A DNA stretch of 64,000 nucleotides from a bacterium (lineage in GTDB: Bacteria; Vulcanimicrobiota; Xenobia; Xenobiales; Xenobiaceae): positions 1 to 64,000 of the forward strand of contig JAUNIO010000012.1 in assembly GCA_030535355.1 (NCBI GenBank). The letters are read 5' to 3'. A program made the translations under genes and the position numbers. Below, piece after piece: positions 50,572 through 59,052 of the stretch. Position 1 is the first letter of the stretch. The number at the start of each line of letters is the position of its first letter. Under the pieces are notes generated by a model, which was not told where the DNA came from, ran no database searches, and saw nothing but the letters and a program-made list of their open reading frames with translations.

Positions 50572-50608
50572 CATTGCTAACGCCGTTAGTAACGTTAGCA
50601 ATGTTAGC
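50567..50608 (+). terminator. Long hairpin overlapping the stop codon
   Basis: GCTAACATTGCTAACG (50567-50582) and CGTTAGCAATGTTAGC (50593-50608) are perfect 16-bp complements with a 10-base loop. The TAA stop codon (50569-50571) is inside the left arm. No T-run follows. Confidence 0.6.
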
Positions 50609-50668
50609 ACCATTAGGAAACGGTAAAAACTGGCTGCTACGGTTAATCAAGAATACTGAGGTTAAACT

Positions 50669-52735
50669 GTGAAATATTCCGCTTGGGCTTTAAGTTTAGC
50701 TCTATCCTGCGCTGTCTGCTCCACAGCCGTACCTGTACACGCCGACAAAGGTATGTTCTTATTTAGCGCTCCTCCCCAGCGCCAAGTGTATGAGCGCTAT
50801 GGTGTCGAACTCAGCAAAGATTGGCTGAATCACGCCATGCTCTCAGCAGTGCGCTTCAACAATGGGGGTTCGGGCGGCTTTGTATCAGCGGACGGCTTAG
50901 TCATCACCAATCACCACATCGCTGACGAAGTTTTGGGCCAGCTCAGCAATGACAAGTGCGATTATCTCACGCAGGGCTTTTTGGCCCGCAGCCGCGCCGA
51001 CGAACGCCCAGCCCCTAACTTAGAGCTAAACTGTCTGCAATCAATTGAAGACGTAACTGATGCCGTTAACAGTGCGGTAAAACCCTATATGAATGCCGCC
51101 CAGGCTTCCCAGGCGCGCTTAGCCAAGATGGCTCAGTTAGAAAAACAGTCCCTGGAAAAAACTGGCCTGCGCTCTGACGTGGTAACGCTTTACCAAGGCG
51201 GAATGTACCATCTTTATCGCTATAAAAAATACACCGATGTACGGTTAGTTTGGGCACCCGAGAAAGATGTTGCGGCCTTCGGAGACGACATAGACAATTT
51301 TGAATACCCCCGGCGCAGCTTAGACGTAGCTCTGTTCAGAGTATATGAAAACGGCCAGCCTGTCCATCCTCAGCACTATTTTAAAATTGCCTCCAAGCCT
51401 GTCGCCGCCGGCGATCCCGTTTTTGTTGTCGGCAGTCCAGGCAGTACCAACAGGCTGCACACAGCGGCCTGGCTCACCCACCACCGCAACATCACTTTGC
51501 CCTACCGCTTAGCCAGGGTGCGCACCATGGAAGCGGCCCTGCGCCAATATGCCGAACGCGGCCAAGAAGAAGCGCGAAAAGCGGCTAACTCCATTCGCTC
51601 TCAAGCGAATTCGCGCAAAGCCTATACCGGCATGTTTCAGGGGCTTCTAAACGATGAAATTGTACGCCGGCATTGGCGTCAAGATCAAGAATTAGCCCTT
51701 AAATCTAATTGCCCACAGGCTTGGGAAGAAATCGCCAGCGCCCTGGAAGGCTCGCAAATATTAGAAGAAACCTACTGCCTAATTGAAGGGCGGGATGCTT
51801 GCCCAGGACATCTTTTCTACATTGCCCGGCATCTAGTCCGCTTGGCTCAAGAGATGCCTCTTCCCAGCGAACAGCGTCTGCGCGAATACCGGGATTCCAA
51901 CTTAGAATCTCTGCGTCAGAATATTTTTTCCCCGGAACCCATTTATAGCGATCTGGAAAGAGCCAAACTAACCGCAGGTTTTTCCTTTTTGGCCGAGCGC
52001 TTAGGCAGTACCAGCTCCGACACAGCTATGGTTTTACAGGGCAAGACTCCGAGCGAGCGCGCCAAAGAACTGATTAACGGCACGCACCTGGGCGACCCTG
52101 AGCAGCGCAGGCGGCTGGCCAGTCTCAGTTTGGAAGAACTGCGCAGCTGCGGAGATCCCATGATCGAACTGGCCTTTGCCATTGATGAGCGCGCCCGCAC
52201 TTTGCGCTCAGAATATGATCGGAAAGTACGGGCACCTCTAACAGAAGCTTACCGGCGCATATCCGCTGAACGTTTCCGGCTTAATGGTCAAACTGAGCCT
52301 CCCGACGCCACATCCACCCTGCGCCTATCTTTCGGCACCGTTAAAGGCTATCAGGCCGAAGGTCAAGACGTACCTTACTGTACTACGTTCGGCGACCTAT
52401 TCGCTAAAAATGCCCAAGCCGCTGACCGCCCTCCTTATGTTCTTCCCCCCTCATGGCTTCACGCTAAAGACCAACTGGATATGCAGACCCAGCTAGATTT
52501 TGTTTCCACCGCCGACACCATAGGCGGCAACTCCGGCAGTCCTGTTCTCAGCAGCTCGGGTGAAATGGTAGGCGTTAACTTTGATCGCAATCAGTATGGC
52601 ATGGTGCGCAATTACGTATACGATGAAGTACAGGCCCGCCACATTTCTGTCAGCAGCGCAGCTCTTTTAGCCGCTTTGCGCAGCGTGTATAGCGCTGATT
52701 TTTTAGCCGACGAGCTTACGGCAGGCAGCAGATGA
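50669..52735 (+). CDS. S46 family serine peptidase (dipeptidyl-peptidase 7/11 type)
   Basis: A 688-residue exported peptidase. A signal peptide is at about 1-25 (VHADKGMFLF). The chymotrypsin-like halves flank a large helical domain, as in S46 enzymes. Catalytic residues are seen in VITNHH (residues 79-83), DDIDNFEYPR with the aspartate, and GGNSGSP with the serine near residue 620. It releases dipeptides from the N-termini of peptides in the periplasm in known cases, useful for asaccharolytic growth. The S1 residue choice between DPP7 and DPP11 cannot be called. GTG start with GAGGTT. It overlaps aroE as ATGA. Confidence 0.9.
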   Translation: MKYSAWALSLALSCAVCSTAVPVHADKGMFLFSAPPQRQVYERYGVELSKDWLNHAMLSAVRFNNGGSGGFVSADGLVITNHHIADEVLGQLSNDKCDYLTQGFLARSRADERPAPNLELNCLQSIEDVTDAVNSAVKPYMNAAQASQARLAKMAQLEKQSLEKTGLRSDVVTLYQGGMYHLYRYKKYTDVRLVWAPEKDVAAFGDDIDNFEYPRRSLDVALFRVYENGQPVHPQHYFKIASKPVAAGDPVFVVGSPGSTNRLHTAAWLTHHRNITLPYRLARVRTMEAALRQYAERGQEEARKAANSIRSQANSRKAYTGMFQGLLNDEIVRRHWRQDQELALKSNCPQAWEEIASALEGSQILEETYCLIEGRDACPGHLFYIARHLVRLAQEMPLPSEQRLREYRDSNLESLRQNIFSPEPIYSDLERAKLTAGFSFLAERLGSTSSDTAMVLQGKTPSERAKELINGTHLGDPEQRRRLASLSLEELRSCGDPMIELAFAIDERARTLRSEYDRKVRAPLTEAYRRISAERFRLNGQTEPPDATSTLRLSFGTVKGYQAEGQDVPYCTTFGDLFAKNAQAADRPPYVLPPSWLHAKDQLDMQTQLDFVSTADTIGGNSGSPVLSSSGEMVGVNFDRNQYGMVRNYVYDEVQARHISVSSAALLAALRSVYSADFLADELTAGSR

Positions 52736-53565
52736 TCCGTCTGCCAAGCCAAAGCGTTTGGCTCTTAGGAGGCAATGTATCCGCATCACAATCACCGAAA
52801 GTACATACCGCAATCTATCAGCGCTGGCAGCTTCCCTGGCACTATGCGCTCTGCAGCCTAGAGGCCAGCCGTGTGCGCGAGATGCTGCGCAGCCTATGGA
52901 AAATTCAAGCCATAGGCTGCAATGTTACCGCACCCTATAAGGAACTGGTCTGCCAATATTTGCAAAGCCGTCATGACGGAGATATACAGCTGAATATCAG
53001 TTCCCAGGCCCAGAGGCTGGGATCGGTCAATACCGTAAAGATCAGCCCTAAAGGCTTATCTGGCTATAGCACAGATGGCCCGGGCTGGTGGCGCGCTTTC
53101 AGCCAGCAGTTTGCTGTGCGCAGTTTATCCGGACGAACCGTGCTGCTATTGGGAGCAGGAGGAGCAGCCCGCGCTCTGCTAGGCAGCCTTTTAGAGCACG
53201 GCGCGGAGCGGGTATTAGTGATCAACCGCACTCCCCAGCACGCCCTGAGCATGCTGTCAGCCCTAGATGACCAAAAACGCTGCCAATATATCGGTTCCCA
53301 CTGGCAGGGCCAGCTGCCAGATGGTTCTGTCATTATCCAAGCTACATCCTGCCGAACAGACAAAAATTTAGCCGCATTATTTAACTGGCAGGGTTTATCC
53401 TCAGGGGTGATAGCCTGTGATCTGCTTTACGGAGACACTCCCAGCGCTTTCATGCGCCAAGCCGCCTCCTTAGGGCTACCACGACAGGATGGTATGGGCA
53501 TGCTGCGCTGCCAGGCTGAGCTGGCAGTGCAGATATGGAAGGAGAGTTCCCCATGGGAATGTTAG
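52732..53565 (+). CDS. aroE: Shikimate 5-dehydrogenase
   Basis: A 277-residue NADP-dependent reductase of the shikimate pathway. Its features are the shikimate-binding NVSASQSPKVHTAIY, catalytic lysine in GCNVTAPYKE, SVNTVK, STDGPGW, the dinucleotide loop LLLGAGGAARAL and INRTPQHA. Start is fixed by ATGA overlap with the peptidase gene. Some positions are atypical (HYALCSLEA), but all core motifs are present. It complements aroK, aroB and aroQ found 19-21 kb upstream. Confidence 0.9.
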   Translation: MIRLPSQSVWLLGGNVSASQSPKVHTAIYQRWQLPWHYALCSLEASRVREMLRSLWKIQAIGCNVTAPYKELVCQYLQSRHDGDIQLNISSQAQRLGSVNTVKISPKGLSGYSTDGPGWWRAFSQQFAVRSLSGRTVLLLGAGGAARALLGSLLEHGAERVLVINRTPQHALSMLSALDDQKRCQYIGSHWQGQLPDGSVIIQATSCRTDKNLAALFNWQGLSSGVIACDLLYGDTPSAFMRQAASLGLPRQDGMGMLRCQAELAVQIWKESSPWEC

Positions 53566-54497
53566 CCAATCGCCTTGCGAAAAACCGCAAAAAGTTCGCC
53601 AAATGGGCCGCCCAAAATGGTATAGAGTCCTATCGCCTCTACCAGCAAGACATCCCCGAATACCCCCTAATCGTAGATATTTATCGCGACTGCGCCGCTA
53701 TCTGGGCCAATAGGCGCAAACGCGACGAAACAGAGGCAGACGCTCAGCGCTTTCTGCAAGACGTGCTAAGCGAATGCTGCTCGGGATTAGGCATTCCAGC
53801 TGAACGCCTATTTCTCAAAAACCGCCGTCCTGGCGGTCAGTACCGCAAGCGCGATGAACAGCCGTATTGGCTGGATATCAACGAGCATGGGCTATCATTT
53901 AAAGTTAATTTATCTAGCTATCACGACACCGGGCTTTTTCTCGATCACCGCCCCACCCGGCGCTGGGTACGCGCCCAGGCAGCGGGACGGGACATGCTCA
54001 ACCTTTTCTGCTATACTGGCAGCTTTACGGTCTATTCCGCGGCGGGCGGGGCAGCCAGCACGACTTCCGTCGATCTGTCTAGCCGCTATCTAGACTGGCT
54101 GGACGATAACTTAAGAGCTAACCGTTTGAGCGGAGAGCACCTGCTCATTCAGGCCGACGTCCGGCTCTGGCTGGAACGCGCTAAAGCTGAACGGCGCCGC
54201 TTCGATATAATCGTCTGCGATCCCCCAACTTTCAGCAACTCTAAGCGCACAGCCAATCTGTTCGACGTAACGCGCGATCACAGCTCTTTAATCAAAGCAG
54301 CTATGGAGCTGCTGCGCCCGGGAGGATGGCTGCTATTCAGTACAAATAAACGGGGATTCTCCCTGGATGCCGGGCTGCACAGGCGCTGGCACATCTGCGA
54401 CATTACCGCCGAGACTACCGATCCAGATTTTGCAGGCCGCATTCACCACCAAGCTTGGCTGATCAGGCGCAAACGATTAGAGAATAATGCTGTATAA
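53553..54497 (+). CDS. RlmK/RlmI-like 23S rRNA methyltransferase
   Basis: A 314-residue SAM-dependent methyltransferase. The N-terminal MLANRLAKNRKKFAKWAAQNGIESYRLYQQDIPEYPLIVDIY matches the start of the C-terminal (RlmK) half of RlmKL. Residues about 105-290 are the Rossmann methyltransferase (GLFLDHRPTRRWV, NLFCYTGSFTVYSAAGGA, DIIVCDPPTFSNSKR, LLFSTNKRGFSL). In E. coli that half makes m7G2069; target here is inferred. ATG at 53553 follows AAGGAGAG by six bases. It overlaps aroE by 13 bases. Confidence 0.88.
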   Translation: MGMLANRLAKNRKKFAKWAAQNGIESYRLYQQDIPEYPLIVDIYRDCAAIWANRRKRDETEADAQRFLQDVLSECCSGLGIPAERLFLKNRRPGGQYRKRDEQPYWLDINEHGLSFKVNLSSYHDTGLFLDHRPTRRWVRAQAAGRDMLNLFCYTGSFTVYSAAGGAASTTSVDLSSRYLDWLDDNLRANRLSGEHLLIQADVRLWLERAKAERRRFDIIVCDPPTFSNSKRTANLFDVTRDHSSLIKAAMELLRPGGWLLFSTNKRGFSLDAGLHRRWHICDITAETTDPDFAGRIHHQAWLIRRKRLENNAV

Positions 54498-54541
54498 TCA
54501 GCAATTAGCTAACTAGAGAACTATCTGAGCCCTCCTAAAGC
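54497..54541 (+). repeat. Intergenic element family, short left fragment J
   Basis: AGCAATTAGCTAAC and CTATCTGAGCCCTCCTAAAG match the left quarter of the element, starting at the methyltransferase stop codon. Confidence 0.6.
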
Positions 54542-54657
54542 TTCTTGTATGCTTTAAACAGTTGCTGGCTAGTACATTTTCAGTAACTATCTGATTAAAC
54601 AGGATATTATCTATAAACAACGAAGCTTTTTAATTCTTGTTGAATAGACAGTTAATA

Positions 54658-54688
54658 TTGCCCTCGTAAATGCTCGTATAGAGGGCAA
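54658..54688 (+). promoter_or_regulatory. Palindrome in the leader of the aminotransferase/reductase cluster
   Basis: TTGCCCTC (54658-54665) and GAGGGCAA (54681-54688) are perfect inverted repeats with a 15-base spacer, about 50 bases upstream of the GTG start. Operator or leader hairpin. Confidence 0.5.
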
Positions 54689-54738
54689 AATTCGGTTTGT
54701 TTCCTACAGCCGAATTATTATTATGGAGGTCACCAACG

Positions 54739-55998
54739 GTGCCTATAGACAGTAAAGAGTTCGCCCGTGAAGTTGCGCGTCAGTACCGCGATTATGTAAA
54801 TCCCGATTTAGCGCGGGTTATGCGCGTAACTGGCTTAGGAACAGTCGAAGATCACGCCAGCGGATGTTTTATCTGGGACAATGAAGGACGCCAATTTTTA
54901 GATATGGCCGGCGGTTATGGGGTATTTTGCTTAGGGCATTCTCACCCCAAAGTTATCGCCGCTGTCAAGCAGCAGCTCGAGCGCATGTCTCTTTCTTCTA
55001 AGGTTTTCTTTAGCCAAGCTCAGGCTCAGCTGGCTCAGGAACTAGCTCGGGTGACTCCTGGAGACTTGCAATATTCATTCTTTTGCAATAGCGGTACCGA
55101 AGCTGTGGAAGGCGCTTTAAAGATTGCTAGGCTGCGCACCAACCGCCCCGTGTTTGTCTGCACCGAAAAGGCGTTTCACGGCAAATCAACCGGCGGTTTA
55201 GCCGTCTCAGGACGTCCCAATTACCGCAAACCTTTCGAGCCGCTCATGCCAGAAGTTAGGCGTGTGCCTTTTGGTGACGCAGACGCTATGCGATCTGTTA
55301 TGGATGAGCATGTAGCAGCGGTAATTATAGAACCCGTACAGGGTGAAGGCGGCATTAATGTGGCCCCAGACGGCTATTTATCTGCTTTGCGCGAAATTTG
55401 CACAGCCAATGGTTCTCTACTAATAGCTGATGAAGTGCAAACGGGATTTGGCCGTACCGGCGCGATGTTTGCCGTCAATCACTGGAACGTGGTTCCCGAT
55501 CTCATGACCGTAGCTAAAGCTCTTAGCGGTGGTATTATTCCTATAGGCGCTGTTATAGGAACTAAAGATGTATGGCAGGCATTTAAAGGACGCCCGCTTA
55601 TTCACACGTCCACCTTTGGCGGCAGCCCTCTGGCCTGCACCGCTGGCTTAGCCGCTCTCCAAGTTATTGAGGAAGAAGGCTTGGTTGAAAAAGCTCGGGT
55701 AAGCGGCCAATATTTCTTACATGAATTAAAGAATTTAGCTCAAGAATACCCGGATATTTGTGCAGAGGCCCGCGGTTTAGGCCTGATGCTGGGTATGGAG
55801 TTTACTGAAGAAAAATATGCCGGTTTAATCATTGCTGAACTTTCACGGCAAAATATCATCGCAGTTTACACTTTAAATCAGCCAAAAGTGATCCGTTTTG
55901 AGCCAGAGCTGGGAATCGAGCGCTGCCATTTAGACCGCACCATTGTCTGTCTTAAAGAAGCTTTGCAAAATGCCCGAGAATTTTTCACTGAGCGCTGA
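54739..55998 (+). CDS. Class III PLP-dependent aminotransferase
   Basis: A 419-residue fold-type I aminotransferase of the acetylornithine/4-aminobutyrate group. It has GGYGVFCLGHSHPKV, FFCNSGTEAVEGALKIARL (PLP phosphate region), LLIADEVQTGFGRTG with the PLP aspartate, and TVAKALSGGIIPIGAV with the Schiff-base lysine. GTG at 54739 is nine bases after GGAGG; the ATG at 54697 lacks a site and is rejected. It heads a same-strand cluster with an SRPBCC protein and an acyl-ACP-reductase homologue, so an aldehyde or oxo acceptor derived from lipid is possible. Confidence 0.88.
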   Translation: MPIDSKEFAREVARQYRDYVNPDLARVMRVTGLGTVEDHASGCFIWDNEGRQFLDMAGGYGVFCLGHSHPKVIAAVKQQLERMSLSSKVFFSQAQAQLAQELARVTPGDLQYSFFCNSGTEAVEGALKIARLRTNRPVFVCTEKAFHGKSTGGLAVSGRPNYRKPFEPLMPEVRRVPFGDADAMRSVMDEHVAAVIIEPVQGEGGINVAPDGYLSALREICTANGSLLIADEVQTGFGRTGAMFAVNHWNVVPDLMTVAKALSGGIIPIGAVIGTKDVWQAFKGRPLIHTSTFGGSPLACTAGLAALQVIEEEGLVEKARVSGQYFLHELKNLAQEYPDICAEARGLGLMLGMEFTEEKYAGLIIAELSRQNIIAVYTLNQPKVIRFEPELGIERCHLDRTIVCLKEALQNAREFFTER

Positions 55999-56049
55999 TT
56001 CGATGCTGCAGACATCTCTGCACAGAAGTGGTTTTTTTCCGGAGGAAAT

Positions 56050-56493
56050 ATGACCTATATTGAAAGAAAACAGACGATTAAAGCACCGGTAGACGAAGTT
56101 TATAGAGTCGCCAGCAATATGGAAGAATACCCCGTTTTCATGCGCGATGTGCAGAGCGTAAAAATAGTACAGCGCGGCCAGAATTCCACTATTACCGACT
56201 GGGTAACCGATATTGACGGCACGGAAATTATGTGGAACGAAGAAGATCATTTTGATCGCGATAAACACATAATCGATTACCGATTAATTGATGGTGATTT
56301 AGACAAATTTGAAGGGCAGTGGCGCTTCTCATCTATTCCTGAAGGCACTGAAGTAACACTGACTTGTGATTTTGATTTTGGCATTCCCGAACTGGTGCAC
56401 TTAATCGGCGACATTTTGGAGATTAAAGTAGGCGAAAACTGTGAAATGATGCTGGACGGCCTAAAGAATCAACTTGAAGGACAGGGCAATTAG
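56050..56493 (+). CDS. SRPBCC / START-like lipid-binding family protein (COQ10-type)
   Basis: A 147-residue helix-grip protein. It starts TYIERKQTIKAPVDEVYRVASNMEEYPVFMRDVQSV, the typical opening of COQ10/cyclase START-like proteins. The WVTDIDGTEIMWNEED strand pair and the long C-terminal helix complete the fold. Members bind hydrophobic ligands such as lipids or polyketides. GGAGG lies close before the ATG. It is immediately upstream (no gap) of the acyl-ACP-reductase-like gene and may present or bind its hydrophobic substrate or product. Confidence 0.8.
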   Translation: MTYIERKQTIKAPVDEVYRVASNMEEYPVFMRDVQSVKIVQRGQNSTITDWVTDIDGTEIMWNEEDHFDRDKHIIDYRLIDGDLDKFEGQWRFSSIPEGTEVTLTCDFDFGIPELVHLIGDILEIKVGENCEMMLDGLKNQLEGQGN

Positions 56494-57600
56494 GTGGATC
56501 GCTTCGGATTTCTAATTCACCCGTTGGGGATGCGCGATGTGGCCCGCCATTTGCCCAATGTGGCTGGAAAACGCTTACCTTTAGTGGAAAAAGTCTTGGA
56601 ATGGACTCCTTCCTACCATGCTTCCCACATCACGGGGATACGTTCACAGTATGACGGCACGGAAATAGATGGGGATTTTTATACTGTTCCCCTTTTTCCG
56701 CATCAGATATTGAGTTTAGAGCGAGAGTTCGTTTTAGGCAAGATCATCGATGCCTGCAAATTAGCTCAGGATAATGGTGCCAAAATCGTCGGTTTAGGCG
56801 CTTACACCTCAGTTGTCGGTTCCGCCGGCATGACCGTAGCCAAAGCTATGGACTGCGCTGTCACCAGCGGCAATTCTTATACTGTAGCTACAGCTATTGA
56901 AGGAGCTACCACTGTCGCCAGACAGCTGGATATAGATATTCCCAGCGCCTCGGTAGCCGTTGTAGGTGCCACAGGCTCGATCGGCGGCGTATGTTCAAAA
57001 ATGATTGCCAGTTTCGGAGTCAAGAAACTAAACCTCATTGCGCGCAGCCAAATACGTTTAGAGAACTGCGCCAAAGAACTGCACGAGCTATATCCGAAGA
57101 CAGAGCTGGAAGTAACCACAGACATACCGCAGGGTATTCGCACAGCAGATATTATTATATCCTGCACTGCCTCGGGCGGCGATATTCTGCAGCCCAGCTA
57201 CTTCAAGCCTGGCTGCGTGATCTGCGATGTGGCTGTTCCTCATGATGTTTGCCGCGAAGTTGCACATCTTCGCCCCGACGTGCTGGTCATAGAAGGCGGC
57301 GTCGTTGAAGCTCCGGGCCATGCCCAATTTAATTTTGATTTTGGTTTTCCAGAAGGCATCTGCCTAGCCTGTATGGCTGAAACCATGATCCTAACATTAG
57401 AAAAGCGCTTTGAAGATTACAGCATAGGGCGGGGATTGCATATAGAAAAAGTGCAGGAGATCAGCCAATTAGCCAAAAAACACGGTTTTCATCTGTCGGG
57501 ATTCCGCGCTTTTGACGAGCCTATAACAGATGAGCGCATAGAACAGGTGCGCACGTTAGCCCGTGAAAGCAAACTTAATCGGAAAGTAATCTCCTTATGA
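56494..57600 (+). CDS. Acyl-ACP reductase (cyanobacterial AAR) homologue
   Basis: A 368-residue oxidoreductase matching long-chain acyl-ACP reductase along its length, compared from memory with the Synechococcus enzyme. Matches are DRFGFLIHPL / MFGLIGHL, the VPLFPHQILS region, KIVGLGAYTSVV, TSGNSYTVATAIE, the nucleotide loop AVVGATGSIGG, VIEGGVVEAPG, and ICLACMAETMILTLE. Cys293 aligns with the cyanobacterial catalytic Cys294 that carries the acyl thioester. The C-terminal YSIGRGLHIEKVQEI also matches. Generic databases may call it shikimate or quinate dehydrogenase. GTG start. The predicted product is a fatty aldehyde, but substrate and acyl length are unproven. Confidence 0.75.
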   Translation: MDRFGFLIHPLGMRDVARHLPNVAGKRLPLVEKVLEWTPSYHASHITGIRSQYDGTEIDGDFYTVPLFPHQILSLEREFVLGKIIDACKLAQDNGAKIVGLGAYTSVVGSAGMTVAKAMDCAVTSGNSYTVATAIEGATTVARQLDIDIPSASVAVVGATGSIGGVCSKMIASFGVKKLNLIARSQIRLENCAKELHELYPKTELEVTTDIPQGIRTADIIISCTASGGDILQPSYFKPGCVICDVAVPHDVCREVAHLRPDVLVIEGGVVEAPGHAQFNFDFGFPEGICLACMAETMILTLEKRFEDYSIGRGLHIEKVQEISQLAKKHGFHLSGFRAFDEPITDERIEQVRTLARESKLNRKVISL

Positions 57601-58505
57601 AAACCATCGTCAGCGTAAGCGTGGGTTCGTCAGCTCGCGATCATGAAGTGCAGCTCAGCCTTATGGGAGAGCAGTTTGTGATTCGCCGCCAAGGCACTGA
57701 CGGCGACTTCGCCAAAGCTTTGGATATGCTGCGCCAGCTCGACGGTCAGGTAGATGCCATAGGCTTAGGAGGTTTAGATATTTACCTGCGCTGCGGACGC
57801 GATAAATATGCCCTGCGCGACGGCAAAATCATGATGGATTCTGTCAAAACGACCCCAGTTGTAGATGGCAGCGGGCTCAAAGACACTTTAGAGCGCGCAA
57901 CTGTCCAAAAACTGGAGAAAGACGGCCGTATAGCAATAAAAGGCCGCAAGGTTTTGCTCGTCAGCGCTATGGACCGCTTTGGTTTAGCCGAAGCTATTAT
58001 ACAAGCTGGAGCTAATGTAGTTTTTGGCGATATGATTTTTGCCATGGGTATAGACAAACCCCTGCATTCTCTCAATGAACTGTCGCATTATGCCAAGCTG
58101 CTTTTGCCAGATTTAAGCCAGCTGCCCATAAGTTTACTGTATCCGACCGGCAAAAAACAGAACCGTATTACTCCAAGCAAGCTTACGGAACCTTATTACC
58201 GCGAAGCTGAGATTATAGCCGGTGATTTCCATTTTATTCGCCAGCACATGCCATCCCGCTTAGATGGCAAAGTTATTCTCACCAACACCGTTACGTCAGC
58301 CGATATAGAGGAACTGCGCCGGCGCGGTGTAGCTTGGCTGGCAACCACTACTCCTGAGCTCCAAGGGCGTTCCTTTGGCACCAATGTTATGGAAGCGCTG
58401 TTTATATCTATCTTGGGCAAAAAGTGGGATGAAGTGGTTCCCGACGATTACTTACAGCTAATTCAAAAACTAAATTTCCAACCGAGGATTGAAAAATTGC
58501 AGTAA
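57597..58505 (+). CDS. Conserved protein of the reductase cluster, function unknown
   Basis: A 302-residue soluble protein overlapping the reductase-like gene as ATGA. It opens KTIVSVSVGSSARDHEV and has GLGGLDIYLRCGRDKYALRDG, KVLLVSAMDRFGLAEAIIQAGANVVFGDMIFAMGI, VILTNTVTSADIEELRRRG and TTPELQGRSFGTNVMEAL. Similar proteins of anaerobic Firmicutes are sometimes annotated as quinate 5-dehydrogenase on weak grounds; no dinucleotide-binding glycine loop was recognised here. Tight coupling implies that it works with the reductase. Confidence 0.7.
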   Translation: MKTIVSVSVGSSARDHEVQLSLMGEQFVIRRQGTDGDFAKALDMLRQLDGQVDAIGLGGLDIYLRCGRDKYALRDGKIMMDSVKTTPVVDGSGLKDTLERATVQKLEKDGRIAIKGRKVLLVSAMDRFGLAEAIIQAGANVVFGDMIFAMGIDKPLHSLNELSHYAKLLLPDLSQLPISLLYPTGKKQNRITPSKLTEPYYREAEIIAGDFHFIRQHMPSRLDGKVILTNTVTSADIEELRRRGVAWLATTTPELQGRSFGTNVMEALFISILGKKWDEVVPDDYLQLIQKLNFQPRIEKLQ

Positions 58506-58544
58506 ACCGTCAGCAGGCGGCTGCTGCTCAATGGGGAGGATAGC

Positions 58545-59039
58545 ATGAGCAAAAATCCTGATATTGCCGAAAATGTTCACTTAACTGAAGAAGGCAAAGC
58601 CAAGTACGAAAAGGAGCTGGAAAATCTGCGCACTGTCAGGCGCCCGCAGGTATCTGAGCGCATCCGCACAGCCCGCGAATTCGGCGATATTTCGGAAAAT
58701 GCCGAATACGAGAGCGCCAAGCAGGAACAAGCCTTTGTCGAAGGCCGCATCACCGAGCTGGAGAAATTGCTGAAAAACGCCATCGTTATCAAAAGCAGCG
58801 AAATTACCAACGATAAAGTTGGTTTCGGAAATGCAGTTACCGTACGCGACCTCAGCCTCAATGAAGAATTAAAATTCAGCATTGTCCCGACCAGAGAGGC
58901 CGACCCCCGCCACGGAAAAATCTCCAATGAATGTCCTCTCGGCAAGGCTATTATCGATCACCGCGTAGGTGACGAAGTGGTCGTGCGCACCGAAGATGGT
59001 CCCGTGACCTGGAAAATTATAGCTATCGAAATCAAATAA
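58545..59039 (+). CDS. greA: Transcription elongation factor GreA
   Basis: A 164-residue cleavage factor. The N-terminal coiled coil has LTEEGKAKYEKELENLRTVRRPQVSERIRTAREFGDISENAEYESAKQEQAF with the tip acidic residues. The C-terminal domain has VTVRDL and VGDEVVVRTEDGPVTWKI. It rescues backtracked RNA polymerase. GGGGAGG precedes the ATG. It is 13 bases upstream of lysS. Confidence 0.95.
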   Translation: MSKNPDIAENVHLTEEGKAKYEKELENLRTVRRPQVSERIRTAREFGDISENAEYESAKQEQAFVEGRITELEKLLKNAIVIKSSEITNDKVGFGNAVTVRDLSLNEELKFSIVPTREADPRHGKISNECPLGKAIIDHRVGDEVVVRTEDGPVTWKIIAIEIK

Positions 59040-59052
59040 AGGCAGAAGAACC

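Noticed and set aside
56494-57600. Shikimate or quinate dehydrogenase
   Set aside because: It lacks the shikimate-binding and catalytic NVTxPxK motifs that aroE at 52732 has, and matches acyl-ACP reductase over its whole length.
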